Shown: positions 45,059 through 56,105 of the stretch, piece after piece
Layout of the letters: each line of letters begins with the position of its first letter
How positions within the stretch are numbered: position 1 is the first letter of the stretch
DNA from: Capillidium heterosporum
Taxonomy: Eukaryota; Entomophthoromycota; Entomophthoromycetes; Entomophthorales; Capillidiaceae
Direction of reading: 5' to 3'
DNA: 64,000 nt
Assembly (NCBI GenBank): GCA_016630905.1
Contig: WBMQ01000004.1
Location: 2,232,001 to 2,296,000 of the forward strand
Notes under the pieces: model-generated
What the model was told of the DNA's origin: nothing
Seen by the model: only the letters and a program-made list of their open reading frames with translations
Database searches by the model: none
Position numbers and translations under genes: made by a program

Positions 45059-45575
45059 ATGAAGCTCAACGCCTCCATCCTCTTAACCCTCACCTTAGCT
45101 ACCATCACCCAGGCTGCTGCTGTAACCGAACAGCCGGCTGAAGTCCAGCCCTTGGCCGATCCACAACTGCTTTGAGATTGTCAAGAACCACATATATGAC
45201 TGCGGTACCTCCAATGATCTCATCCACGTCCACGAAGTTACCTTCGACCCCAAACCTAGACCTGGCCACCGCACTACCATGACCATTATCGGCAAGACTC
45301 GTCACGGTATCGAGCATGACTCCAAGGGCAATCTCCACATCAAGAATGGAGCGCATAGTGTACATAATGAAGAATACCATGTATGTGGTAAGAATGATGA
45401 TCACCACCATGGCGACCATCCCGTCTGCCCCAAAGAAGAGGGAAAGCACATCAAGTTGGTAAAGGAGTTCCACTTCAATGAGCATGGCCATCATGGCGAA
45501 CATACCTTGGAGGATGTCGCCCACAATGGTAAAGGTAGACACCATCAGCTCTACCACATCCGTGCTAAATTCTAG
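45059..45575 (+). pseudogene. ML-domain protein ML5, one-base slip after signal peptide
   Basis: Signal peptide MKLNASILLTLTLATITQAA and a short linker ending PLAD read in one frame. One extra base (near 45159-45165, CC before CACAACTGC) then separates them from the ML domain: NCFEIVKNHIYDCGTSNDLI, HVHEVTFDPKPRPGHRTTMT, NLHIKNGAHSVHNEEYHVCG, KNDDHHHGDHPVCPKEEGK, KLVKEFHFNEHGHHGEHTLE, ending HHQLYHIRAKF. Coding sequence and promoter are closest to ML1. Apart from the slip it is complete, so status (damaged or base error) is open. Confidence 0.65.
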
Positions 45576-46002
45576 GTGTATGCGTAATAAATGTATTTTT
45601 GAAGAATATGATGGTTATTTTACTTGAATTTAAAGTTTGGTATATTAAAAAAGGCTAAAGCCAAGTAAACTTAGGTGAAGGTGCTTTCATTTTATGATAC
45701 CTCGTATCTTCGCATTTAGAGCTAAAGGTTTCCGCTTAACTACCATTTCTTACTATAAAATGGAAGGCAGCTTTGAAATTAGAAACGATGGGTGTGTATC
45801 TTTTGTAAAAATGAAACGTATATATCTTTAGAAAATAAATATTTTATTTGGGCATGTATATAGCCCAAATATATCCTAATTCTTTTTCAACTTGGCTTCA
45901 AGTACTTTATGTAGGCAACTACCTAATGTTTAGAAATGAATACATCAACTTAAAACCCATAGACACTTAAAACTTCAAACCTGCAAGATATTTATTTATT
46001 CT
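45576..46002. other. Convergent spacer ML5 / chitin-synthase-like gene
   Basis: About 430 AT-rich bases holding two transcript ends. Nothing else seen. Confidence 0.5.
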
Positions 46003-49000
46003 TTAGATCCAACCCTCCTTAGTAGGTGGCGGCCTCAAATTTGCTGGATAATCCAAGCCGTTGGAAGTTCTCGCCGAATCCCTATACCTATAAAACTCCA
46101 ACTCCTGGCTGTTATTACGCAACTGCTGGTTAGGTATATTTAAATTGGGGTTGGGGCTTTGGCTTCCATTTTGTCCATTGAAGGGTGGAGGTGGAGGTGG
46201 TCGTAGCAAAATATGCTGAAACATGTTGTTACTACTTGGATCAGGATGCTCCTGGATGTTGGGTGAGCTTGGTAGCTGCGATCGTGGTGAAGTTAAATCA
46301 GATCCTTGGATAGGTAGTTGGTTGTGATTCCTACCTTCGATATTGGGATGGAATCTCTTGGCCAACTGCTCCCACCAGTTAAAGTAGTGGAAAGGTACCT
46401 TGAGGAAGCTAAAAGTCGTGTCTAGGAAGCTGTCGGTACGTTTAGTAGCTACTGTCAGACGTTCGGAGCGGCTGGTACTGTTGAAGTTGTGGTGGTGTAT
46501 CGTCTTGGTCCAGTAGCTATTTTCGATCAAAAAGTTGGGATAGTAGGTTGATCTGCGTATGGAATTCCCCAAGAAATCCAAGTTCCACAATGCGATGAGG
46601 GGTAGGATGGAGCCTACTATGGGTAGGAATAGTGAGAGGAACAAGTCGTAGAGTTGGCCTTTGGTAGTTAGGAATTTCTGGTTCAAAGAGACGTATAGTA
46701 TTAAAAAGAACCAACCTAATGGGTAAATAACTAACCACACATTAATGGAATTAAAAGAAGGTTGGATTGGATAGCTAACTTGCAGATCAGACTTAGGAAT
46801 CCAATTATGATACCGGGACCCGTCACTAAAGTTAGAAATATGGGAAGTAGGAATAGGCGCAAAGTTAGGGAGCTGGACCGCACTACCACTAGGTGTAATA
46901 GGTGGTTGGCCCAGTTGACGTAAGTAACTATTGTAAACTTGGTCAAAGCGTCAAAGTTCTGGGGGATCAAAAAGGAGGCCACTGGTTCCAAAAGGTAGAT
47001 AGGACGGTATCTACGGAACCGTTTCGTCAAGAGGTAGGTTAAATATCCAGTGTCAAACCAATCGACCCACAGCGATTCGATGAGGTGACTAGGCTTCTTG
47101 TTAAAATCGCAAATTATATCAGGGTGGATGAGCACCGGTTGGCTTTGGAATCTGAAGTTGAAGTTGACGTTGACGTCTAAGAACGAGTTGTTGAACTTGG
47201 GATTCAGCTGCAGTCGAAAGGCACTGCAGCTACGGTCATAGTTTAAAGGCTCATTCAAAAGGAAGCTGACGGGATTGAAGATCGATTGGTTTAGATTCAA
47301 AACTATCCGCAACAACCGACTGGGTACGTGTTCGGCTTGTAAAGCTAGAGGGGAAGTAACTACGTTAACGTCACGGAACTTGGCCAAAGGTCGGATGAGC
47401 TGGATCAAGCTGTTGGGTAGCAATGTCAGTCCTACTGTCACCGTTACCAGGACGTTGAAGGCACTTGGGTTTTGTCCAGTGATAGACCTAATTAATACAA
47501 ATAGATCGTAGTCTAACGGTGACAGCTTCAAATTGAAGAAGCTGCGGTTGAAGAAGTTCAAAACTAAGCCTAGGCTATCCCTACTGCCATAGAAGTTGCG
47601 ACCTTTGGTTACAGAGCCTTTGACTACAATAACAGTAGGTACCTTTAACTTCTTACTCAACGATGCCTGATGCTCGTCTCCTACTCTGTTGACGTCAAAG
47701 TCAGGGTTGTCGTACTGGAAGTAGCCCGCTATCACCTTACTCTTGCCGACGTTGAAGTCTTTATCTAGAGGTTGGTAGGGTATGGGGTTGGATTCCTCTT
47801 CGGGCACGATGACGTCGGTTAAAAGACAGGACAGTTGGGCCAAATCACAGCTGCCATCGATGACTACTAAAATGAGTTTGTGAGTGGCAGGGTACCTAGT
47901 GGTAGCTACTGAGCTTAAAGTTAGCGTTAGGTGATGTAGTGGACCATCACCGTTGAAAGGTATAAATATGATGGATTTCAAGGGCTCAAAGTTTAGTTGG
48001 TCGGTCAACTCGTAGTTGGGTTCACTTTGAGCCAGGTGGTAGACCCCTCGCACCATTTCTGAAGAGTCAAAGCGTACCGTGTTGGGTATGTTGCTGCTGT
48101 CCATCAGATTACTCAGGTCATCCCGTTTGTTGCCCAAGCCATTTGGTGTCACTGGTAAAAATTGAGGTCTATTTCCCTTGCGTAAAATAGTACCGAACCG
48201 CTGCCGAAAGTAGTTTTTGCTGATATTCAGCGTCGACTTCCTAAATAAACTACGCTTGAACCACTCACCAAAGTTGTAATCAAAGGTCTGATGCAACAAT
48301 ACCACGATTAGCAAAGCTAAGACCCAGATCAAAAAGTATATGTTGCAGACCCACTGGAAGGCTAGTGTCAGACTATAGAAAAAGGGGAGATGCTCCAAGT
48401 ACCCAATACGGAAGGTAGGTACAACACAGGCCTCAAACTCTTGGATCTGGCTTGAAGTAAGTTGGTTTTGGATCATAAAGTCAATATCCCTATTTCCCTT
48501 CAACGTGGAATCCGGCTGTAGCAACGAATAAATCTGTCTGGATAAACTGGTGAACCATAACTTCTCTCCGTCAATTAAGTTGGGGTGGAGGTAGCGTAGC
48601 CGTGTTAGGTCTACTACTTGACTATATTATAAAATAAATAAATATCTCAAAAGGCAAAATTCTTACTTTTTGTAGATGACAAAATAAGGATTCAGCTCGA
48701 CATCTTGGTAATTCAATATCAATTTGAGCTTTTTCATGCTTAGCACCTTCTCCCTATCTTTGGCATTCAACTTACAGGGGTTAACATTGTTATCCTTGGC
48801 GTACTGCACCAATATCGAACTGTTGAAATTTAAAGGTAAGCAGGGGAGATACGTGCCTGTACCTTGAGCCGACCAGAAGGTGTCGCAGTAGGTACTACGT
48901 TCCTGCATAAGGAAACTGTAGTCTAAAGCTACATCATCGTCAGCATCTACTTTAACTGGAATTAAAGTTTTGTCGTATAGGTTGCCTTGGATAACTACGT

Positions 49001-49384
49001 GTTGGGTCGTATTCAGCCACTGAGATAAGTCTTGTGTTGGTAGTTGGGGGGATGGTTGGTAGGGGTTATAGAAAACTAAACTGACTATTATGTTGAGGAT
49101 CAAGAATAATATGTAAAAAGATAGTTTCTCGCGGAAGAGAATACGGGTCTTTCGAGTTCGGTAGCCTAGATGTTGAAAAATAAAATTGGGTTAGTAATTT
49201 GAAATACGGCTTAGAAATGTCTATTACCCAGTTTGTAGAGGATTATGTTGGGTATCAAAAAAGTCATAAAGCTGTAGAAAAACTTGTACAGGGTGAACCT
49301 TCGAAAACTTAGCCTCAAGTTGAAGAAGAGCTGGCTCAACTTGCTCTCGCTCGATTGACTACCTTCGACTACTACTACCGACAT
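46003..49384 (-). CDS. Chitin-synthase-like protein (class IV architecture) lacking all catalytic motifs
   Basis: About 1070 residues. N-terminal membrane segments (EKLSFYILFLILNIIVSLVF), a cytochrome b5-like region (HVVIQGNLYDKTLIP...), two more membrane segments, a glycosyltransferase-like core (SIIFIPFNGDGPLHHLTLTL, ATHKLILVVIDG), C-terminal membrane segments and a proline/asparagine-rich tail. Junctions ILYKLG-YRTRKTR and VIYKN-QVVDLTRLRYLHPN are good introns. The core aligns with class IV chitin synthases end to end, but the catalytic motifs are replaced: MVDADTEV is LVTVTVGL, GEDRYLTTL is WFDTGYLTYL, QRRRW is IVTYV before NWANHLLHL, and the CLPGCF region is unrecognisable. It is therefore predicted to be unable to make chitin. 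At 46731-46745 the frame changes once, through an unresolved intron (a GTATCA...TTAG candidate exists) or a base slip. The start MSVVVVEGS is the first ATG. Confidence 0.75.
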
Positions 49385-52050
49385 ACTTTTTTCAAATTTA
49401 AGTTGGGATTGTTTGTACTTGTAAAAAGGTTGCTATATTCAATTCTTTAAGATACGCTGATAGTATCGTAAATTAATTATAAATTTGGTGAAAACTTTTG
49501 GAGCTGGGAATATTTTTCGAAAGTTGGGTAGTGGATAGGATACGAATTTTCAAAGTACGGGTATCTAACGTCAATTCATTGAGTAAACAGAATATCCCAA
49601 CTATTTATATTTGTATTTGTAAATCGTCGTTAAATTTATATAAAAAACATTTATGCTAAAGTTTTAGGTTTCAGTCAAGTTTATTAGCAAAGAAAGGGAA
49701 GTTGGACTTGGAATTTCAACGGATCGGTTCTATCAGCCAAAGTTGATGGAAGTGAGAAAAGGCTTGACTCGATGACGTCTAGTTTTACATTGGGTTTAAG
49801 TTTAGTGTGCCAATGAAATAGGCTTATGCACAGAATTGGAATGGAGCGATTGGCGTATAGGTATTGAATGGGTAAAAGCAAGATTTATGCCGTTTCTAGA
49901 TGAGCTAGGTTGGGTGCATTGTCATACCAAAACTTTTAGCAAAGTTGTTCTCAAGGTAAAGATTTAGGATCTTTATGTGTATGGAAGTGCAAATAAGAGT
50001 ACGGACGAAAGTTGAGTGCTAGGTCGATTGATACACAAAGAGTACTAAACATATTAATGGGTGCTAACTGTTCTTTTTTCTTTATCAAAGCTTGGAAATT
50101 GATTAAAATTTTCCAAAAATCCTTTCGATATAAAAATGTATGTATAGAAGCATAAGGCTATTTGTAGCTTAATTGTTTAAAAATAGATACTTGGGAAATC
50201 AATAAAAGCTTTTAGTCGTTATAATATACCAAGACTATATAACCACTACCCTTTTGATATACTGTATAATATAAGTTTTGTTTTTAAACGAGTATCTTGT
50301 GTTGTCGGTTTGAACTAAAACTATTTTGTGTCCTCCTTTACTGTCTCGAGTACAGTTGATGTCAGTTTTCTTGGGCAAATTGGAAAACATCTTTACATAA
50401 AAATTCCAAAGGTATCGTTGGCATGGACCTATCGGTTTGCCATTGATAGATTTCAGCTGTGTTAGGTTGTTAGGAACCAGAATTAGGATATATGTTATTT
50501 ACCTATAGTCATCAAGTTTTCTTTTCATTCTGCTTTGGCTGTAGGATTTAGAATGGAGCTATAGACTGCTAGTAGCAAATAGCTATACATGATGGGTCCA
50601 AACTACAAAACTTTATTGGTTAGTTCCATGGAAAATTTTGCAACTCTGTCATCAAAGCTTGCCTTCAAAATTTTTCTATTGGCTGTGAGTTTAGTCTAGG
50701 TATTTAAACCTGGACTTGCTGATTCTTTCAAGGTATCTCTTGTTCAGGTAATGCCAAGTTTAGATTTATTTCACAAATGTTGTGATGATACTACTTTTTT
50801 TGATATGTTAGACTACTTAATCTCTATGTCGATAACTTTTGCTGATTTTTTATATTGTTATAATTGACTTTTATGTAATGGTTTCTAATTTGAATTTAGT
50901 AGATATCGAATAGCTCGGCTTTGAAATTTGAAGTTAAATAAATGTATTCCATTGTATAATATTCTATTTTTATAAGTAACCTTTGTATATATTATTGAAG
51001 ATCGTGCCTTATAGCTATAAGGTTCATTGTTAACTTTAACTCTTGCATTGAAGTTTATCTTTTAATCCAATGAGCTATATACTTTATATTTAAATCTTCA
51101 CTGGTATATGATGGAGTTGTACTGTACTTTCAAAATATACTATATAGTTTACGTTTTAATACAGTTTCATCTCAATTGAATGTTACATTGACCTATGGCT
51201 TTATTTTGGAGAATACTGATAAATACTAATGGATGAATTTAATCAGTTGGTTAGTTTAAGACTACAATTAAAACATTTAAAGTTCTTTATATATGAATAG
51301 GTTGACGAGGTGGTCGTCAAAGACTTTTATGTGAATCTTTACATTGATTGCAATTAAAAGGTGGAGTTTAGTAGGTAGCAAGGAAATAAGCATTTAATTG
51401 CACGTATGAATGTATGTCAGAGTCAAATAGCTTAGACTATAAGGAGCATGCTATACTACTGTTATACTATGCTTGAAGTTTTGATGCTGTTACATATGAA
51501 TTACGACTTTTATTCTCTATTAATAACCTCAGTTGTATATATCTTACTATGATAAAATATCCAAATAGTAAACAATATGGAATCAATTTTAAACTTGAGT
51601 AATATATATTTAAAGATAGAGTCTAGCTTATGGGGAGATACCCTTACATAAGATTAGTTAAATCTCCAAAGCTTCATCCAAGTTTCTATGGATAAAATTT
51701 TGTTGCTTGCTTTGTTACACAGAGCAAGTCAAATATTGAAATATTAGTAACATAACAATTTAATATATAATTGTAACATTGCCATAGAAAATTACATATC
51801 TTATTTAACAGCTATACGCTTATACCTAGACAGTACATGCTTATCCTGGCAATAAACCTTTGATTTTAGCTTCAAGCTTAGGAATAATCCCACAAGAGAA
51901 CCTTCTAGAGCTTTGATTTGGTTATCAAAGTTCTAGTAAGTTCTAGAGAATAGGAATCCTTACCACAAAAAATTTAAAAGGTATACGGTTCCCAAACCCT
52001 TGCATTTTTTGTTACAAGTTACAATAGAAGTTTATATACCCAAATTAAAA
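49385..52050. other. Long gene-poor region with one unassigned open segment
   Basis: 2.7 kb, mostly AT-rich. On the minus strand 50235-50498 stays open for 86 codons with protein-like composition (for example LVPNNLTQLKSINGKPIGPC, then KMFSNLPKKTDINCTRDSKG), but has no start codon at its head and no recognised family. It could be a relic or an exon. The rest shows nothing. Confidence 0.4.
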
Positions 52051-53299
52051 ATGTCGAACTGGAAGAATGTCAACAACTGGTACTTTTCAATTTATTAAAT
52101 TAAGTTACTAATTTAACTTGTATTTTTCATTTATGGCACTAAATAGGCACTGGTAAGTTGAAACTTGGTTTCCGATATTGGTAGCTAATTTATCTTTTAA
52201 AAAATGTAGGACCGAAAAGAACTGCATCCAGTGGGCCAGAAACTACTTTGAAACCAAGTTGGAAGGGTTGGAAGTTGACCACGAGGGCATCAACGCTCGT
52301 TTAGTTAAGGTGAGCGAGGTCAATGGCGATGTCGATTTGAACCAGCGCAAAGGCAAGATTATTACCCTTTATGACATGGAGTTGAAGTTAAAGTGGAAAG
52401 GTACATTTTTATTTTTTGTTTATTTATTGATGCTTATTATAAAATAGGTGAGACCGCTGATGGAATTGAAGCTGAAGGACGTATCACCATCCCTGAAGTT
52501 GCCCACGACACCGACATGGACGACTATGTCTTCGAAGTTACAGTTGATAGCGACAGCCGCCAAAAGGATCCCATCCGCCAAGTCGTGCGCCAACAGTTGA
52601 CCCAGGAGATCAAAAAAGTCTTCCTGACTTTCACCGACGATTTGATCAAAAGTCACAGTAAGGATGTCTACATCGAACCTAGCCAGTTAGGCCAGCCTAG
52701 CCAACTGCGACCAGCTATTGGTGTCAAGGAAACTCCTGCTGAAAAGGAGGCTGCCCAGGAAGCCAAGACTGAAATTAAAGTTGGTAGTAAGGATCAGAAA
52801 GTCAATGTCACTACCGTCAAAGATACCGTTGAATTTGTAGCTTCGGCCAACGATGTATATTTCGCTTTGACCGACCCTACCCTCGTCTCCATATGGACGC
52901 GTAGTGGCTGCGACTTCAAAAATTCGATTGGTAGTGACTTTTCCTTGTTTGGTGGCAATATCACGGGCACCATCTTGGAGTTGGTAAGTTTGTGTTTTGT
53001 TGGCTTGAATGTTGAAAATCTATTTTGAATAGGTACCCGGAAAAAAGATTGTCCAGAAATGGCGTAGCCAGAGCTGGCCCGCTAATCACTTTTCTACCGT
53101 TACTATTGAGTTAGAAGAGCAGACTTCGAGCTGTAACTTGATTTTGGAGCAGGTTGGTGTCCCAGTTGGCGACCAGGATGTCACCAAACGCAACTGGTCC
53201 CAGTTCTACTGGAATAGTATCAAGTCGACTTTTGGGTAATTTTTAGTGGTTTTGTCGGTATTAACTTTTATTTACTTTAGGTATGGTGCTAGTCTTTAG
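52051..53299 (+). CDS. AHA1: Aha1, activator of Hsp90 ATPase, with 6-nt microexon
   Basis: A cytosolic Hsp90 co-chaperone that stimulates ATP turnover. Six exons: 52051-52079, 52147-52152, 52210-52400, 52448-52983, 53033-53235 and 53281-53299, total 327 residues, close to family length. The N-terminal domain begins MSNWKNVNNWHWTEKNCIQW (the conserved NNWHW motif is assembled across the microexon), followed by LEGLEVDHEGINARLVKVSE, VNGDVDLNQRKGKIITLYDM and a charged linker. The C-terminal AHSA1/Bet v1-type domain has VNVTTVKDTVEFVASANDVY, TLVSIWTRSGC and IVQKWRSQSWPANHFSTVTI, ending WNSIKSTFGYGASL. The final 19-nt exon supplies the usual YGA-type tail. Every junction keeps frame. The order fits a full-length, functional gene. 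Confidence 0.95.
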
Positions 53300-53474
53300 A
53301 GCGTATATATATTTAAGTATATGTATGTACTTTTAAAATATAATAAAAAACCAATTTTTTAATTTTATAGAGTTGAGGTAGTTGTACTTCTATAAACTTT
53401 TATTGCAGTATATTGTATGACTATGTGAAGTTTACATGTCTACCGACCCGACCTAGCTTTTCAACTTTGCTAAA

Positions 53475-54623
53475 CTATTCATCCAGCTTGAAAAGCTTTT
53501 GATCGGGCTCCTCACCTTCATCAACCGAGATATCCAGACGTTTCCCAAGTTGCTTAAACTTGGTCAAGTCAAAGTCCTTGTCCTGTAAGATGACCGACTG
53601 GTAGGTATCCCTACGGTTGACTAAATTTGTTAGTTTTTATGGCTTTATTTGTAGCTGAGTTACCTGCTCTAGAAACTAAACTTTGGTTGGAGGTGGACAC
53701 CAGTTTTTTGGCTAGAGCTTGATTCAGACCAAAGGCATAACTGGTTCTAGTTGATTTTTGTAAAGGTTAGTGGTGTTAATAGTGAAAAACTCACAGAGCA
53801 ATGATATCATGCGGACTACGTAGTTGAATAGGCTCAGAGGCACTTGAAGATATAAATAGGTTATCGACCCCACTAAGTGCTCGCGATAGATCCTTGCCGT
53901 TGGAGTACCATTCAGGTCGTGTCTTGGCATCTACCAAATAGCAAAGTAAGGTAAGGTAACGAAAGTAGGAAAATAAGACAGTTTACCTTCTATAACAGGC
54001 GCATACTTTATCTCAAAGAACATGTTCTTCTGATCCTTGTTCAAAGGTTCCACAGTCTGGTGCTTAAAATAAAAGTCCAACCTTGTGTTCAAAGTTATAG
54101 ATATGATATCTGTATTTAGACTTCTAGTCACCATCTCCAGCTGTTGCTTGTTATTAACTTGCACGGCTGTCAAGTCGTAGCTTAGGAAAGAGGTAGACTT
54201 GGTTACCTTGTTGAATAAGGGGCTCGATTTTTCGTCGATAGTTAAAGTGATACGACTTAGTAGTTGGAATTTGCTGTTGCGACTGTTCCTACTCACAAGT
54301 TCAGAGACCAAGGCTTCGCTGTCGGTTTTTTGGGATTGGAAGTCAAGGTTCAAATCTCGGATAACTTTTTGGACTGGGTTTACCTTAAAAGTTGTTTGGT
54401 TAGTAGTTGTAGAGTGATTTTGGAAAGCTACTTTCAAGTCGAATTTGGAAATATCAATAGTATAGTCGATGGCTAGGATGTTGTAGCCAACTTTGTAAAA
54501 TAAGTGAGGTTAAATTTTACATTGATGAGATATAAAATTACTGTTTCTAGCTCTTAGGATGGTGGCTTTTAGCTTTTCAACATCTTCAATGTAGGTTATC
54601 GATAGGTCGTAGAACAGACTCAT
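53475..54623 (-). CDS. RPP1: RNase P/MRP protein subunit Rpp1 (p30 family)
   Basis: The RPP30/Rpp1 protein is a TIM-barrel-like subunit of nuclear RNase P and RNase MRP, needed for tRNA 5' and rRNA processing. Five exons restore one frame: RARN-IGYNILAIDY, PVIE-DAKTRPEWYSNGKDL, DIIAL-TSYAFGLNQAL, SRA-VNRRDTYQSV. Family signatures are MSLFYDLSITYIED at the start, FQLLSRITLTIDE, LSYDLTAVQVNNKQQLEMVT, LNTDIISITLNTRLDFYFKH and MFFEIKYAPVIED, followed by LRSPHDIIAL and a short charged tail ending DQKLFKLDE. About 285 residues. The first acceptor is AAAG. It is divergent from the PEX39-like gene, with a 408-base shared upstream region. Confidence 0.9.
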
Positions 54624-55031
54624 GGTTTTGGTAAGAAAGTTGGAGCAATTTTTGGATTGGATTTTTGAAGTTCAAATTCTTTGAGCTGGATTGAAATACA
54701 CACTTCATTTGAAAGTGTTGAATGTGGATGGTAACAGCATGGGTGTTAATAGTCAGGCCCAATAAAGAATCGCTATAAATGAAATCCATTTGTATTATTG
54801 GCGACATAAATTATTACTTGGAATAGTGGTTAAAGATATGTAGTTTAGTGGTTTACTTGTTTAGACAATAAATACTACCTAGTTAAGCCATTCTATTTGG
54901 TATAATAGCTTGGTAGTTTAACTTTTACCTGATATTCTTTGATGACTCAAGTAGCAACACATATGTATAAGAACTGAAATAGTCGTACCTCTCTATCAAG
55001 AACAACATTTCGAATTAAATACTGGCATACG
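54624..55031. other. Shared upstream region RPP1 / PEX39-like
   Basis: 408 bases between two diverging starts, presumably a bidirectional promoter. No motif assigned. Confidence 0.45.
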
Positions 55032-55929
55032 ATGAAGACTGAACGATTTACAAACCTTCTAGACAGCTTCAACTACGATATACCGACTTTCAAAGTAAGC
55101 TTAGTTGATATTTATAGAAGCTGACTTTTTTATTTTTGGGATGATAGGTATCATTTGATAAACTTAACAGATGCTTGGTATCAGAAGATGAGAGTAAATT
55201 GGAGTTAATCGAGAGAAACTTCAAAGTTTGTTTTCTTTACTGGTAAGTTATTTTTATTATAGGCTGAAAGGGAAAAATTTACAATTTTCCACCTAGGTTT
55301 GCTCTAGATAGGGAACAGCTGTTCAAAAACTGTAATTTGGAAAATGTGGAGTCGGTTGAAGGGGATAAGGAAGATGAAGGTAATTTAAAGGATTTATATG
55401 TGAATTTAGTTTTATACATAATATTAACTTTTGCATATTTTAAAAAGAACTTAGGAATGTAATTACTTTGGAAGGAGGTATGTTTAACTAATTTATTATA
55501 AATTTATACTAATTTTTGTTTTGTACTTGTAGCTGACACCTACACTGCAAGCTTACTCTATCTTCAAAGCCAATTAAAAGATGGCAAAGTGCTTTCAGGT
55601 AATCGTTTTGATAAATAGACATGTAGGTTAACTTTGGTTCAATTTGTAGAACCGTTGACACTTACACTGCCGTTCAAAGCTGTAGAAGGTAGCCAAACCA
55701 TTGAAGAAACGAAACCAGGTAACTGCTGCAGATTATTTTATTTTATAAGATTTCAGCCATTTAACTTTATATTTTAGCCAAGTTGAGTCTGCAGGAGTTG
55801 GCAGCCATGATAAGCTCGGGGGAGCCTATACCCAACATCAAGAAAGTTGAAAACAAACTCAACACCAATGCACCTACCCCGTCCAAATTGAAGCCAAGGA
55901 AGAAGCCTTGGGAGCGCAATTTGGAATGA
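55032..55929 (+). CDS. PEX39: PEX39-like KPWE-motif protein (peroxisome import)
   Basis: Seven small exons, some of about 30 nt, restore one frame: MKTERFTNLLDSFNYDIPTF K, VSFDKLNRCLVSEDESKLEL, VCFLYWFALDREQLFKNC, RNVITLEGADTYTASLLYLQ and SEPLTLTLPFKAVEGSQTIE. The C-terminal exon reads SLQELAAMISSGEPIPNIKK followed by APTPSKLKPRKKPWERNLE. The combination of IPxIxxV, a threonine/serine-proline stretch and a terminal KPWE preceded by basic residues is the signature of the Pex39 group (yeast Yjr012c), which helps the Pex7 receptor import PTS2 proteins into peroxisomes. About 190 residues. The N-terminal half shows no separate domain. One acceptor is AAAAAG. Identification rests mainly on the C-terminal motif; other KPWE-containing peroxisomal proteins are an alternative. 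Confidence 0.65.
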
Positions 55930-56105
55930 TATGTAGATTTACGGATTGCTAACTACATTGGTTAAATAAAGGTGAGCTACATATGTTTGTGAGTTAATTT
56001 ATGCTAGAATACACATAGATTTTGAAACTGTTAATAAACTTGGCTGTATTTTTATAACAAACACATTTCAATAGAATACTTTTAATCTATAGCAAAGTAA
56101 AAGCA

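Noticed and set aside
46731-46745. Splitting the chitin-synthase-like gene into two genes at the frame change
   Set aside because: Membrane-segment order and the LWNLDFLGNSIRR stretch downstream align with the usual chitin synthase C-terminus, so one gene with an unresolved junction is the better reading.
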